This document shows positions 28,944-37,840 of a stretch of 64,000 nucleotides of DNA, piece by piece. Source of the stretch: Tatumella morbirosei. Lineage in GTDB: Bacteria; Pseudomonadota; Gammaproteobacteria; Enterobacterales; Enterobacteriaceae. Position 1 is the stretch's first letter. Every line of letters begins with the position of its first letter. The stretch lies in contig NZ_JPKR02000003.1 in the NCBI RefSeq assembly GCF_000757425.2, positions 1,116,001-1,180,000 on the forward strand. Direction: 5' to 3'. The position numbers and the translations under genes are program-made. The notes below the pieces were generated by a model. It was not told where the DNA came from and did not search any database. It saw only the letters and a program-made list of their open reading frames with translations.

Positions 28944-30694
28944 ACCTGCTCCCCTTGTCGGGCATTTTGATGCTTATGACTCAGGTGTTTATCGACTGTC
29001 GCAATCATCAATGCCAGAGACACAGCACCCGCATCTGGTGTTCCGACACTTCGCTCAGCCAGCGGACGGGCACGGCCAATTTTTGGCACCAGTTGGGCCG
29101 TTTCAGCAGCACTCTTTTCTGCCACCAGAGCAGCTTTGTGCCAGGCATCCGCCAGAGAAAGACCTTCCGCCGCAGCACTGTCCAGAGCTTCACTGAATGG
29201 CAACAGCACATCCACCAGCGTTTTGTCACCGGGTTTAGCCTTACCGAAATGCATAACCCCGTGGTTAGCCTGTACCACCCCTTTGGCTACGCTGGTCACG
29301 GTCGGTTTTTCACTATTACCCAGCGTTGTCCCCAGCGTATTCAGAATCACCCCCCAGATAGCTCCGGAGGTTCCGCCCGCATCATCAGACCAGGCATCTG
29401 CTGCTGTCTGTAACAGGAACCCAACTCCCGCGCCCTGATCAAGCACCTGGTTAGCGGCTTTGCAGGCGGCGACCACACCGCGCAACATTCCGATACCATG
29501 GTCACCATCACCGGCAATGGCATCAATCTGGCCCAGTTCGTCGCATTTTTCAGTCAACAGGGTTTCCAGCGCATTCAGGATAACCATGGTGTTTTCCGCG
29601 GCGGTTTTAGCCTCTTCAGTCGCTTCAGGAATTTTTACTTCACCGGATTGTTGTAACTGTACCGGATCCAAGGGTTCATGTCGCAGAACAGAACCCCGGC
29701 TGAAAGCCGGAGTGGTTGCCGGTGCCAGCCACAGTTCCTCTATCTCCCCCTCGAACCAGACAAAACTCACCGAGAACCCGGCCATATCGAAACTGGTGAC
29801 GAATTCACCAATCTGAATATCAACCAGTTCCACACCGGCTTTTTCGAGCAGGGGCTGTATATCATTCCATAAGACGAATAATTCTTCGTATTTTACCGAA
29901 CCCAGGCCATTAATAATGACACCTAACCGGGCTCCCGGGGTCTGTGAAATGCTTTCAGGGCGCTCTTCCAATAGTTTGGTCGCCAGTTTTGAGGCTATTT
30001 CATGGGAAGAACTGACTGGCAGTTCACTGATACCAGGTTCGCCATGAATCCCCAGGCCGAAGCCCATTTTTCCTTCCGGCACAGTAAATAACGGCTGTTC
30101 CGCCCCGGGGAATTTACAACCTGAAAATGCCAGGCCCAGTGTTCGGGTATTATCATTGGCATGACGAGCCACAGCCAGGACTTCAGCCAGTGAGTCCCCA
30201 CGTTCTGCAGCCGCCGCCGCGGTTTTAAATACGACCAAATCGCCGGCAACCCCACGGCGTTTGGTTCTTTCGGCAAGAGGTGCGCTGGAAATATCATCGG
30301 TAACCGGCATCACTTCACACGGGATACCCTCTGCGCGCAGGCGTTCGCAGGCCAGACCAAAATGTAGTACGTCCCCGGCATAGTTACCAAACATCAGCAG
30401 CACACCGCCACCGTTGTTAGCCGCACGGGCCACTGAACAGATCTGTTGCGCTGAAGGTGACGCAAACAGATTACCCATTGCTGCACCATGAGCCAGACCC
30501 TGCCCTACCAGACCGGCAAATGCCGGGTAATGTCCGGAACCTCCGCCGACCACGACGGCAACACTGCCTGGTTTGCTTTTGGTATTACGCACAACACCGC
30601 CGGGAACCTGACGCACCATAGAGGAATGAGCGTTTACAAATCCTGCGACCATCTCTTTTGCAAAATCTGAGGGGCGGTTAAAAATCCAGGTCAT
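28934..30694 (-). CDS. DhaK-DhaL fusion kinase, probable L-erythrulose kinase
   Basis: A 586-residue ATP-dependent kinase with an N-terminal DhaK domain (about 1-330) and a C-terminal DhaL domain (about 380-580), fused as in Citrobacter-type dihydroxyacetone kinase. His217 in GLGIHGEPG is the residue that binds the keto substrate covalently. GDGDHGIGM in the DhaL half carries the Asp cluster for Mg-ATP. The frame is open to 30799, but the ATG at 30694 (MTWIFNRPSD) has GGAGAAA and fits the family. The neighbouring TIM-like and RpiB-like isomerases suggest L-erythrulose (LerK type) rather than dihydroxyacetone, though the latter cannot be excluded. Confidence 0.85.
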   Translation of the reverse strand: MTWIFNRPSDFAKEMVAGFVNAHSSMVRQVPGGVVRNTKSKPGSVAVVVGGGSGHYPAFAGLVGQGLAHGAAMGNLFASPSAQQICSVARAANNGGGVLLMFGNYAGDVLHFGLACERLRAEGIPCEVMPVTDDISSAPLAERTKRRGVAGDLVVFKTAAAAAERGDSLAEVLAVARHANDNTRTLGLAFSGCKFPGAEQPLFTVPEGKMGFGLGIHGEPGISELPVSSSHEIASKLATKLLEERPESISQTPGARLGVIINGLGSVKYEELFVLWNDIQPLLEKAGVELVDIQIGEFVTSFDMAGFSVSFVWFEGEIEELWLAPATTPAFSRGSVLRHEPLDPVQLQQSGEVKIPEATEEAKTAAENTMVILNALETLLTEKCDELGQIDAIAGDGDHGIGMLRGVVAACKAANQVLDQGAGVGFLLQTAADAWSDDAGGTSGAIWGVILNTLGTTLGNSEKPTVTSVAKGVVQANHGVMHFGKAKPGDKTLVDVLLPFSEALDSAAAEGLSLADAWHKAALVAEKSAAETAQLVPKIGRARPLAERSVGTPDAGAVSLALMIATVDKHLSHKHQNARQGEQVCQ

Positions 30695-30914
30695 GTTTGT
30701 TTCTCCACAAAATTTGACATTTCCAAGCCCGGTAACCAGCGACTGGCATGTTTTGAAACCATCACCCCCTGAAGCTAGCAGAAGCCACCACCCAATCAAA
30801 TGTTCACATTGTGATTTTGTGAGCGGAGTCTTAAATTCGTAAAATGCCCCGCAAACTGCCTTTCATGCACTTTTTTCCTACTTTTTTCCCTGCTATTACT
30901 AATATCATTAGTTC

Positions 30915-31001
30915 ATTCATTGAACTTTAGTACAATAACAGTTCTCAATGTTAAGCCCGGAACCATCACATGAACAACATCCGAGCATAAGTTCAATGAA
31001 T
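30915..31001. promoter_or_regulatory. Long inverted repeat in the divergent promoter region, candidate regulator operator
   Basis: A perfect 13-bp inverted repeat (ATTCATTGAACTT at 30915-30927 and AAGTTCAATGAAT at 30989-31001) lies between the divergent kinase and rpiB-type genes. The left arm is itself part of a shorter palindrome, GTTCA-N5-TGAAC (30911-30925). A related element, ATGTTCAC, occurs at about 30798 beside the kinase gene and, inverted, at 28083-28090 upstream of the SorC-type gene. The likely reader is the SorC-type protein of the cluster. The 333-bp spacer has no gene. Confidence 0.6.
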
Positions 31002-31027
31002 ACGTTATCAGTCATGAGGAAAGAGAA

Positions 31028-31507
31028 ATGCTGAAACTTGCTATCGGCGCAGACAATGCTGCCACAGAGCTAAAAAATCTGGTGAAAAAAAACCTGGCAG
31101 AACGCGGTATCGAAGTCACTGACTTCAGCCACGATATTGAGGGTAACGATCAAATGTACCCGGACATTGCCTTCAACCTGGCCACGGCTATACGTGAAGG
31201 AACTTTCGAGCGAGGTATTCTGTTCTGTGGTACCGGGATTGGTATGGCTATTGTGGCCAATAAAGTGCCGGGCATCCGTGCCGCGCAATGTCATGATGTT
31301 TATTCGGCAGAACGTGCCCGTAAAAGTAATAACGCACAGATTATGACGCTGGGCGCCCGGGTCATCGGTAGTGAACTGGCATTGATGCTGGTGGATACCT
31401 GGCTGAATTCTGAATTCGAAGCTGGACGTTCAGGCCCAAAAGTAGAGCGTATTGGTTACTACGAAACTCTGCTACACCCAGCCGGGACCGGGCGGATTGA
31501 AAAATAA
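31028..31507 (+). CDS. RpiB-family sugar-phosphate isomerase, probable D-erythrulose-4-phosphate isomerase
   Basis: A 159-residue member of the RpiB/LacAB family. It has the catalytic Cys in the loop FCGTGIGMAIVANK and the phosphate-binding and substrate regions HDVYSAERARKSNNAQ and TLGARVIG. Housekeeping RpiB interconverts ribose-5-P and ribulose-5-P. Cluster paralogues (EryI/DerI) convert D-erythrulose-4-P to D-erythrose-4-P, which would complete the route started by the adjacent kinase and TIM-like isomerase. The ribosome binding site is GAGGAAAG. It is the first gene of a plus-strand unit. Confidence 0.88.
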   Translation: MLKLAIGADNAATELKNLVKKNLAERGIEVTDFSHDIEGNDQMYPDIAFNLATAIREGTFERGILFCGTGIGMAIVANKVPGIRAAQCHDVYSAERARKSNNAQIMTLGARVIGSELALMLVDTWLNSEFEAGRSGPKVERIGYYETLLHPAGTGRIEK

Positions 31508-31571
31508 ACCACAGATGCAGTCGCAGCTAACTTATCACTGAACTCACTGCGTCAGATCACAGTCAGCGCAC

Positions 31572-31596
31572 CAGCGGGTATATCTCTCCCCCGCTG
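31572..31596 (+). repeat. Intercistronic hairpin
   Basis: A 7-bp inverted repeat (CAGCGGG at 31572-31578, CCCGCTG at 31590-31596) lies between the RpiB-type gene and the TIM-barrel isomerase. It lacks a T tract. It could set different expression levels for the two genes by partial termination or mRNA protection. Confidence 0.4.
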
Positions 31597-31626
31597 ATGT
31601 GCACCGTTCATTAAGGAGTCCACTGT

Positions 31627-32478
31627 ATGAGTAAACTCATTGTTGGCGTGAATACAGCAATGTTCGATGGTGTTGATCCTGATATCGCCTTCGCCACCAT
31701 CCGCGAATCAGGTTTCCGCTATGTAGAACTGGCCTATAACCAGGGTTATGTAGGACACATGCCTCCGGAATTATTTGCTGAAGAGAATGCCCGTGAAATC
31801 CGCCGGTTGCTGGATAAGCATCAACTACTGACCCACTCACTGGGAGCCACCATGAATTTTGGTGCTACCGATGCTGTGGAGCAATTTACCCGCCGCATTC
31901 GTTTTGCCGGAATGATCGGAGCCAAATGGATCAATGTCTGTGTCGGCAAAAAAGAAGACCGGCAGAACATTATCAGCAACCTGCGTGAACTGGCACCAAT
32001 AGCGGAACAGGAAAACTGTATTATTTGTCTGGAAAACGGTGGCGACCCCAATTATGACGTGTTCCGTCTGGCTGATGACGGCGCAGCACTGGTAGAAGCC
32101 GTAGGCAGCCCCGCGGTATCAGTTAACGTTGATGCCGGTAATATCGTGTCACTGATTCCGGAAGTCGATCCTATTCAGGCAGCCATAGAAATGCTGCCAC
32201 TGGCTGCTCACTGTCACTTGAAAGACCTTGAAGTACGCGACGGCGAGGTGTGGTTTACCCCCATAGGCCAGGGCCAACTCGACTACGTTCCTATGCTTAA
32301 ACAACTGGAACAACGTGGAATCCCTTGCAGCCTGGAAATACCACTGCGTATGCATCGCCAACGCGACAGTTATCCGCTGCGGGGGGATACTCCGGTCGAT
32401 CCGGCCATCAGCCTGAAGGTGCTGCAGCAATCACGCCAGCAACTGGAAAACTGGCTGGGCTATTCACTCAGCAGCTAA
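31627..32478 (+). CDS. Xylose-isomerase-like TIM-barrel isomerase/epimerase
   Basis: A 283-residue AP-endonuclease-2 fold protein. The divalent-metal ligands of sugar isomerases are in place: Glu136 (CLENGG), Asp169 (VNVDAGN), His197 (CHLKD) and Glu237 (SLEIP). The family includes hydroxypyruvate isomerase, 2-oxo-tetronate isomerase (OtnI), UlaE and IolE/IolH. The substrate cannot be read from the sequence, but neighbours acting on four-carbon sugars make a tetrose or tetronate plausible. Ribosome binding site AAGGAG. Confidence 0.85.
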   Translation: MSKLIVGVNTAMFDGVDPDIAFATIRESGFRYVELAYNQGYVGHMPPELFAEENAREIRRLLDKHQLLTHSLGATMNFGATDAVEQFTRRIRFAGMIGAKWINVCVGKKEDRQNIISNLRELAPIAEQENCIICLENGGDPNYDVFRLADDGAALVEAVGSPAVSVNVDAGNIVSLIPEVDPIQAAIEMLPLAAHCHLKDLEVRDGEVWFTPIGQGQLDYVPMLKQLEQRGIPCSLEIPLRMHRQRDSYPLRGDTPVDPAISLKVLQQSRQQLENWLGYSLSS

Positions 32479-32665
32479 TGTTCTGGTGGATGGCCGTCCT
32501 GCGGAAAACTTCTGTTCTGATAATAAGCCAGACGTTAATTGTCTGTTTAAACACTGGCTGACTGATAACACAATAAAAAGACCTAACCAAAGTTCACAGC
32601 AGAGTTGAATTGAAACTATTTACCCCCTGCTGTTATTCCAAAACGATTAAAACTGAAGGTTAATT

Positions 32666-33982
32666 ATGTCTGACTCTACACTGACTCCTGCAAATAACCA
32701 TAAGCCCACACGTTTCCGCTGGATAATGTTTGGTGCTATGTTCTTTTTACTCGCGGTAAACCTGATGGACCGTATCACTCTGTCGATTGGTATGCCTTAT
32801 ATAAAAGACGAATTCTCACTCTCCCCGGCCATGCAGGGGTTGATACTCAGCAGTTTCTTTTGGTCATATGCGTTATTACAAATTCCAGGCGGCTGGATGC
32901 TTGACCGTTTCGGGCCGCGTAAAGTAGTTACCGGGGCGTTGTTTGGCTGGGGATTCTTCCAGACCATTATCGGTTTTGCCACCGGCGGTATTAGCATGAT
33001 TCTGGCCCGTATCGGCCTGGGAATGATGGAAGCCCCGGTATCTCCCAGTGGTGCGAAACTAAGCTCCACCTGGCTTACCAAAAACGAACGAGGACGCGGT
33101 GCGGTCATCATGGATTCCGGCAGCCCACTCGGTGTAGCTTTTGGCGGTATTATTGTCGCCCACCTGATTGTGTTACTGGATTCCTGGAGAGTTACTTTCG
33201 TCGTGGTAGGGGTGTTCACCATGCTACTGGGGTTCTTCGCATGGAGAATCATTCGGGATCGCCCGGAATGGCATCCGAAAGTAAACCAGCAGGAACTTGA
33301 TGTTATCAAGGCCGGTAATCTGACTGACGCCACAGACACCGACGAACAACCTACCAAAGGTCTGGGGATTAGCTGGCTGACGATGATCGCCATTATGATT
33401 GGTCGTGCCTCCTGGGGCATGGTGTATTGGGGATTACTGACCTGGGGCCCCAGTTATCTGGCTCAGGCCCAGGGGCTGGAACTGGCGGCTATCGGCAATT
33501 CAACTTTCCTGATCTTTATTTCGGGGACCGTCGGCTGTCTGTTCAGCGGATTCTTTACTGACTTTTTGGTGAAAAAAGGGGTCAGCCATGGTGTTGCTCT
33601 GAAGGGGATGTTATCTCTGGCGGGTATTGTCTGCCTGGGCGCTCTGTATGCCTTATCTTCCATTACTGACCCACAAAAAGCGGTCATATTGCTGGCGGTC
33701 GCCGCATTCTTTCTGACTTTTGGCAGCTTATACTGGAGCTTCCCTGCTATTCTTGCACCAAAAGATCGTGTAGGTATGGTCGGCGGACTAATGAATATGG
33801 CCAACAGTGTCGCCGGTATCCTGGTGCCGATTCTGGTAGGGATTATCCTGCAGACCACAGGCAGTTACGAAAGTGTTTTAGTCTATTTTGCGATATGTGC
33901 AGGATGCTATACACTGGGAACGTTATGTATTAATTTTAATAAACTTCCGGTAACCGGAAAACAATTATCGTTCCAGAAATAA
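32666..33982 (+). CDS. MFS transporter, anion:cation symporter (ACS) type
   Basis: A 438-residue protein with twelve membrane helices and the ACS-family signatures NLMDRITLSIGMPYIKDEF, FFWSYALLQIPGGWMLDRFGPRKV and GMMEAPVSPSGAKL. It resembles the galactonate, glucarate and phthalate permeases. ACS carriers usually import organic acids with H+, which hints that the cluster's substrate is a sugar acid rather than a neutral polyol. The ribosome binding site is GAAGGT. It lies between the TIM-barrel isomerase and the 2-hydroxyacid dehydrogenase in the same orientation. Confidence 0.88.
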   Translation: MSDSTLTPANNHKPTRFRWIMFGAMFFLLAVNLMDRITLSIGMPYIKDEFSLSPAMQGLILSSFFWSYALLQIPGGWMLDRFGPRKVVTGALFGWGFFQTIIGFATGGISMILARIGLGMMEAPVSPSGAKLSSTWLTKNERGRGAVIMDSGSPLGVAFGGIIVAHLIVLLDSWRVTFVVVGVFTMLLGFFAWRIIRDRPEWHPKVNQQELDVIKAGNLTDATDTDEQPTKGLGISWLTMIAIMIGRASWGMVYWGLLTWGPSYLAQAQGLELAAIGNSTFLIFISGTVGCLFSGFFTDFLVKKGVSHGVALKGMLSLAGIVCLGALYALSSITDPQKAVILLAVAAFFLTFGSLYWSFPAILAPKDRVGMVGGLMNMANSVAGILVPILVGIILQTTGSYESVLVYFAICAGCYTLGTLCINFNKLPVTGKQLSFQK

Positions 33983-34026
33983 TCTTCGGTTGCCGGCGGA
34001 CACTCTCTTTAATACAGGATAAAAAT

Positions 34027-34968
34027 ATGTCTTCTTCCCTGGTGTTAGCCGACAAAGTTCCACCGGCACTGGCAGAAAAACTGGCAAACGATTATCAGCT
34101 CTGTTTCTACACTCAGTCATCGCCTGAAGAGATTCAGGCGATAAGTGAACAGACTGAGATCATCGTGGCCAGCGGAGAGTCGACGGTCAATGCAGAGATG
34201 ATCAGCCGTTTTCCGAATTTAAAACTGATCGCGGTTTTTGGCGTCGGTTACGATGGAATTGATGTTGCCACCGCCATCAGCAAAAATATCCAGGTCACTA
34301 ATACCCCGGACATTTTAACCGATGATGTCGCCGATCTTGGATTTGCACTGCTCCTCAATGCATCCCGACGTATCAACGCCGCCCAGCGCTTTATTGAACA
34401 AGGTCATTGGGCCTCAGGCTCTTTTCCTTTGGCCAGTAAAGTTACCGGTAAACGTTTGGGCATTGTGGGTTACGGCAGGATTGGTCAGGCGATTGCTAAA
34501 CGGGCGCGCGGTTTTTCAATGTCTGTTGCTTGCTTCAGCCGACATCCGGTCAGTGAACAGGACGTTAAGTGGTATGGCGATTTGACTGAACTGGCCCATC
34601 AAAGTGATATTCTGGTGGTCTGTGTCAGTGCCAACCCTGAGACCCGGGGCCTGATTAACAAACAGGTGCTAACGGCGCTGGGCCCACAGGGAATTCTGAT
34701 TAATATTTCACGTGGCAGCGTGGTTGATGAGGTTGCTTTAGTCGACGCGATTACCCACGGAGACATTGGCGGCGCCGGGCTGGATGTATTTGCCGCAGAA
34801 CCGTCAGTGCCGGAAGCACTGCTGAATCGTCCGGAAGTCGTGCTGACTCCCCATATTGCGAGCGGTACTCATGAAACCCGGGCCGATATGGCCAAACTGG
34901 TCACTGACAACATCACGGCATTTCTTAACGGGCAGCCATTATTGACTCCGGTAACACCGAAAGCCTGA
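34027..34968 (+). CDS. D-isomer-specific 2-hydroxyacid dehydrogenase
   Basis: A 313-residue NAD(P)-dependent enzyme with dinucleotide motif GYGRIG (148-153) and the catalytic triad Arg229 (NISRGS), Glu258 (FAAEPS) and His276 (TPHIASG). It is close to glyoxylate/hydroxypyruvate reductases of the GhrB type. In this operon it may reduce a 2-keto acid or oxidise the corresponding hydroxy acid. Its substrate is unassigned. It ends the plus-strand unit, followed by a strong bidirectional terminator. Confidence 0.88.
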   Translation: MSSSLVLADKVPPALAEKLANDYQLCFYTQSSPEEIQAISEQTEIIVASGESTVNAEMISRFPNLKLIAVFGVGYDGIDVATAISKNIQVTNTPDILTDDVADLGFALLLNASRRINAAQRFIEQGHWASGSFPLASKVTGKRLGIVGYGRIGQAIAKRARGFSMSVACFSRHPVSEQDVKWYGDLTELAHQSDILVVCVSANPETRGLINKQVLTALGPQGILINISRGSVVDEVALVDAITHGDIGGAGLDVFAAEPSVPEALLNRPEVVLTPHIASGTHETRADMAKLVTDNITAFLNGQPLLTPVTPKA

Positions 34969-34984
34969 TACCAGTCAGATGGCA

Positions 34985-35027
34985 CAAAAAACCTGATTTC
35001 TGCGGTGCAGAATATCAGGTTTTTTTG
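34985..35027. terminator. Bidirectional intrinsic terminator
   Basis: A long hairpin with arms AAAAAACCTGAT and ATCAGGTTTTTTT, and an inner CTGC/GCAG pair, with T-rich tails on both strands. It lies between the convergent 2-hydroxyacid dehydrogenase (plus) and the second TIM-barrel gene (minus) and serves both. Confidence 0.92.
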
Positions 35028-35070
35028 ATTTTGAGTCTGCTTAGTCCCCTTTAAGGCGCTTATGTTCAGG

Positions 35071-35976
35071 TTACAGCCCCAGAGCAACCCGCCATGCCGC
35101 CTGTAAAAACTCGCGACACTGCCGTTCGTTATCCCACAGATCATCCTGAGCTGTAGTTCGCATTTCTACGGCGATCGAAACCGGTCCGTTATGCATCGGC
35201 AATGGCAGACTGAGCGCTGTCGCAATAATATTTCCTGCAACTTCCGTAGTAAGGAAGCCTGGCTCACCAAATTTCATATGCCAGTCACCGTACCCTTCCG
35301 CTGCCGGATCGAGGATGGCATTCGCCAGATGCAACTGTCCAATCAGCGGTGCCGACAGAGTGAGTGATTCAGCCAGATCTTCCTCATTCAATGCCACATG
35401 AGCACTGTCCCACGCCATATACAGATCCGGGCAGTCAGCTTTCAGATCATTCATCCAACTTACAGTTTCCGGGGTCGGACCAATCAGCTGGCATTTATGG
35501 GCAAAACGGTCCAGCGGTTCAATCTGCATAATCATGCCCGGATACTGACGCACCACTTCACCAATCTGTACCAGTACCTCACCAAATACTTTCTTTGCTT
35601 CCTCACGCTGCTCCGGACCCGGATCACTACCGCTGACCAGTGACAATTTAGTCGTGCCGCATTCCGCCGCCAGATGTACCAGCTCACAGGCCCGCAGCAT
35701 CGACTTTTTACGGAGTTCAGCATCCAGGCTGCACATATTTAAGTTATCTTTTAATAACTCAAAAGTTAGCCACTGTGTCACATTCAGGCGTCGCTCTTCG
35801 GCTACCGAGCGAATCTGACGAGCAATTTCCGGCTGATGAATAATCCCGGTTTCGAAGCCCCGGTAATAACCGATATCAGCAATCCGACGGACAATATCCG
35901 CAACTTTAGTTTCCTGAGTCATTTCAGGGAAGAATAGTTCCGCGATATGTGCGGAAGGATATAATTGGGTATTCAT
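35071..35976 (-). CDS. Second TIM-barrel sugar-phosphate isomerase/epimerase
   Basis: 301 residues from the ATG at 35976, which follows AGGAGG (12-nt spacing). The frame is open to 36030. The AP-endonuclease-2 fold metal ligands are visible: Glu153 (QIEPLDR), Asp190 (AWDSAHV), His216 (QLHLAN) and Glu271 (AVEMR). It is clearly distinct in sequence from the TIM-barrel enzyme at 31627-32478. It points toward the tetrulose cluster and shares its terminator but has its own promoter region. Substrate unknown. It may act on the same pathway. Confidence 0.82.
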   Translation of the reverse strand: MNTQLYPSAHIAELFFPEMTQETKVADIVRRIADIGYYRGFETGIIHQPEIARQIRSVAEERRLNVTQWLTFELLKDNLNMCSLDAELRKKSMLRACELVHLAAECGTTKLSLVSGSDPGPEQREEAKKVFGEVLVQIGEVVRQYPGMIMQIEPLDRFAHKCQLIGPTPETVSWMNDLKADCPDLYMAWDSAHVALNEEDLAESLTLSAPLIGQLHLANAILDPAAEGYGDWHMKFGEPGFLTTEVAGNIIATALSLPLPMHNGPVSIAVEMRTTAQDDLWDNERQCREFLQAAWRVALGL

Positions 35977-36413
35977 AGAATTCGACTGCCTCCTGAAAGG
36001 TAACGCGGGTTGATGTTCTGGGGGGCTCATTGGGGCTTATTCAGAGCCTGGTCTGCATTTGAACATTTTATCATTTACAGAACAAATGAACACACAACCC
36101 TCAGGATCATCAGTAATTCTTTGACGGCAATCTCATTTTTAATCTCAGGGAAGCACAAAAAAGCAGATTATTGCTTACAAAATTCGTCACCCGCATTCAG
36201 AAGCTTCCAACCCGTTATTTCCGTTGGTTTAAAACACTCCTGAATCCCCCCCGGGGATGCAGGATATACCCCGACCGCTACCGTAAAACGCGAGTATTTC
36301 CGCTGGGTGAGAAACAGCGCGTGTGATGACCGGGGATCATCACTGTATCAAATTACCTTAAGACGGCTTGGAGTCTCTCTTCACCATCGCAGAGTATCTT
36401 ACGTGTGGTGCAT
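35977..36413. other. Intergenic region
   Basis: 437 bp containing the promoter of the second TIM-barrel gene. Short frames occur on both strands, but none has a ribosome binding site and a protein-like composition. I see no repeat or operator. Confidence 0.4.
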
Positions 36414-36620
36414 TTATGCCTTAGCTTGTCGACGATTTAGCCTGATATACATCCACACATAGACCAGTGTCTGAAAACAGGAGGTGATCAGCATCGAATG
36501 ACTGGTACCGGCCTTTCCGTTCATAAGGTCGATAATATTAAATACTATTGCTGTCAGTGATAAAGCGGTTAACAGCAACAATATGACTTTGCAAATTTTG
36601 AATGTTTTAGGTTGAATCAT
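36414..36620 (-). CDS. Small two-helix membrane protein, unrecognised
   Basis: A 68-residue protein with hydrophobic segments at about residues 10-30 and 43-59, a positively charged N-terminus and a basic C-terminal tail (RLNRRQAKA). The ATG at 36620 follows AGGAAG at a good distance. Function unknown. It stands alone between the second TIM-barrel gene and the nitrilase. Confidence 0.6.
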   Translation of the reverse strand: MIQPKTFKICKVILLLLTALSLTAIVFNIIDLMNGKAGTSHSMLITSCFQTLVYVWMYIRLNRRQAKA

Positions 36621-36734
36621 CAGCGGTATCTTCCTGAAAATAAAATCCCGCCAGTAGCCCTGGTGTATCCGGGGCTACTGGCAGGATAATTACTGTAACA
36701 TATTAATATTATTTAATTTAAAAATACTCTTCGA

Positions 36735-37745
36735 TTATTTTTGCGGATTGCGAACAACCTCATTCGGATGGCTGAAAACCGGAAGTTCTTCGGAAAAACG
36801 GGCAGTACGGGCGTCACGCTCATAACCCTGAATCTCAGAAAGAACTCCATACAGTGCAGGCCGTCTGCCATGGATCCAGCGCCGTCCGGTGGACATAGGT
36901 AGCAGGCTCAGGTCCAGATCGGCGCATACCAGGGTATCCTGATAGCTGCCGGTCTCATTCACAATCCGGCCATAAGGGTCGATGATCATCGCGTTACCGG
37001 TACGGATTTCACCATTATCCAGCCCTACACCGTTGCTGAACAGAATAAACATGCCATTATCATGCGCCCTGGAGGGCAGCCAGCGCATTAGCCAGCCACG
37101 TCCACTGTCACCACTAAGAGCCTGTTCCAGAGCTTGTGGATCATTATGTCGGTTTTCCCACAGAGTGACAGGCAGCGGTTTCATCCCATATGGACTACGG
37201 GAGTTTGTTCCGCCTGTCTGGTGCGGAGCAATCAGTATATCGGCCCCCAACAGTGCAGTTATCCGGGCATTTTCGGTCAGGTTATTATCCCAACAAATCA
37301 GCACTCCGGCCTTAACTCCCCACGGAGTTTGAAACACCGTAAAATGGTCACCCTGAGAAATTTCCGGATGTTCAAAAGCATGCAGTTTACGGTGTACCGG
37401 ACGGGTTCCGTCTGGCATGCATACCGCATAAGCATTGTATAGCTGACCGTCCGGAGCCTGTTCAATAAAGCCGGCACCAATCATCATCTGATACTGTTCT
37501 GCCAGTCTGGCTATCCGGGCCAGTGACGGGCTGTCCGCCGCAGGTTCTGCCAGATGCTCCAGAGCCTGACGATCCAGGTCTGGTACGTGCCAGTAACCGG
37601 TAATACACATTTCCGGGAAAACCAGAATGTTAACCCCTTCCCTGTGAGCCTGATGACACATCTCTTCCATTACTGCCAGATTGTACTGTTTATCGCTGGC
37701 ACGGTGGCAGAACTGCACACTGGCTGCGCGGATTTGCTGGTTCAT
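36735..37745 (-). CDS. Nitrilase/carbon-nitrogen hydrolase family amidase
   Basis: A 336-residue hydrolase with the family Glu-Lys-Cys triad: Glu45 (VFPEMCITG), Lys120 (HRKLHAFEH) and Cys151 (LICWDNN). The frame is open to 37811, but the ATG at 37745 (MNQQIRAASVQF) has AGGAG and the typical family start. Members hydrolyse amides, carbamoyl groups or nitriles. It is divergent from a LysR gene 95 bp away, the usual arrangement for a regulator and its target. Amine-catabolism genes lie beyond. An N-carbamoyl or amide derivative of an amine is a plausible substrate. Confidence 0.88.
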   Translation of the reverse strand: MNQQIRAASVQFCHRASDKQYNLAVMEEMCHQAHREGVNILVFPEMCITGYWHVPDLDRQALEHLAEPAADSPSLARIARLAEQYQMMIGAGFIEQAPDGQLYNAYAVCMPDGTRPVHRKLHAFEHPEISQGDHFTVFQTPWGVKAGVLICWDNNLTENARITALLGADILIAPHQTGGTNSRSPYGMKPLPVTLWENRHNDPQALEQALSGDSGRGWLMRWLPSRAHDNGMFILFSNGVGLDNGEIRTGNAMIIDPYGRIVNETGSYQDTLVCADLDLSLLPMSTGRRWIHGRRPALYGVLSEIQGYERDARTARFSEELPVFSHPNEVVRNPQK

Positions 37746-37840
37746 GGCATACTCCTGTCGGCAAGTTATGCATGCTATTTCACCAGACCTCCCGCCAGCA
37801 TGTATAATCACGTTTTTTCCAGCTTCGATAACCTGACGGA

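Noticed and set aside
28934-30694. Housekeeping dihydroxyacetone kinase as the only reading
   Set aside because: The domain order would allow it, but the linked LerI-like and RpiB-like isomerases make a tetrulose substrate more likely. The name is kept tentative.
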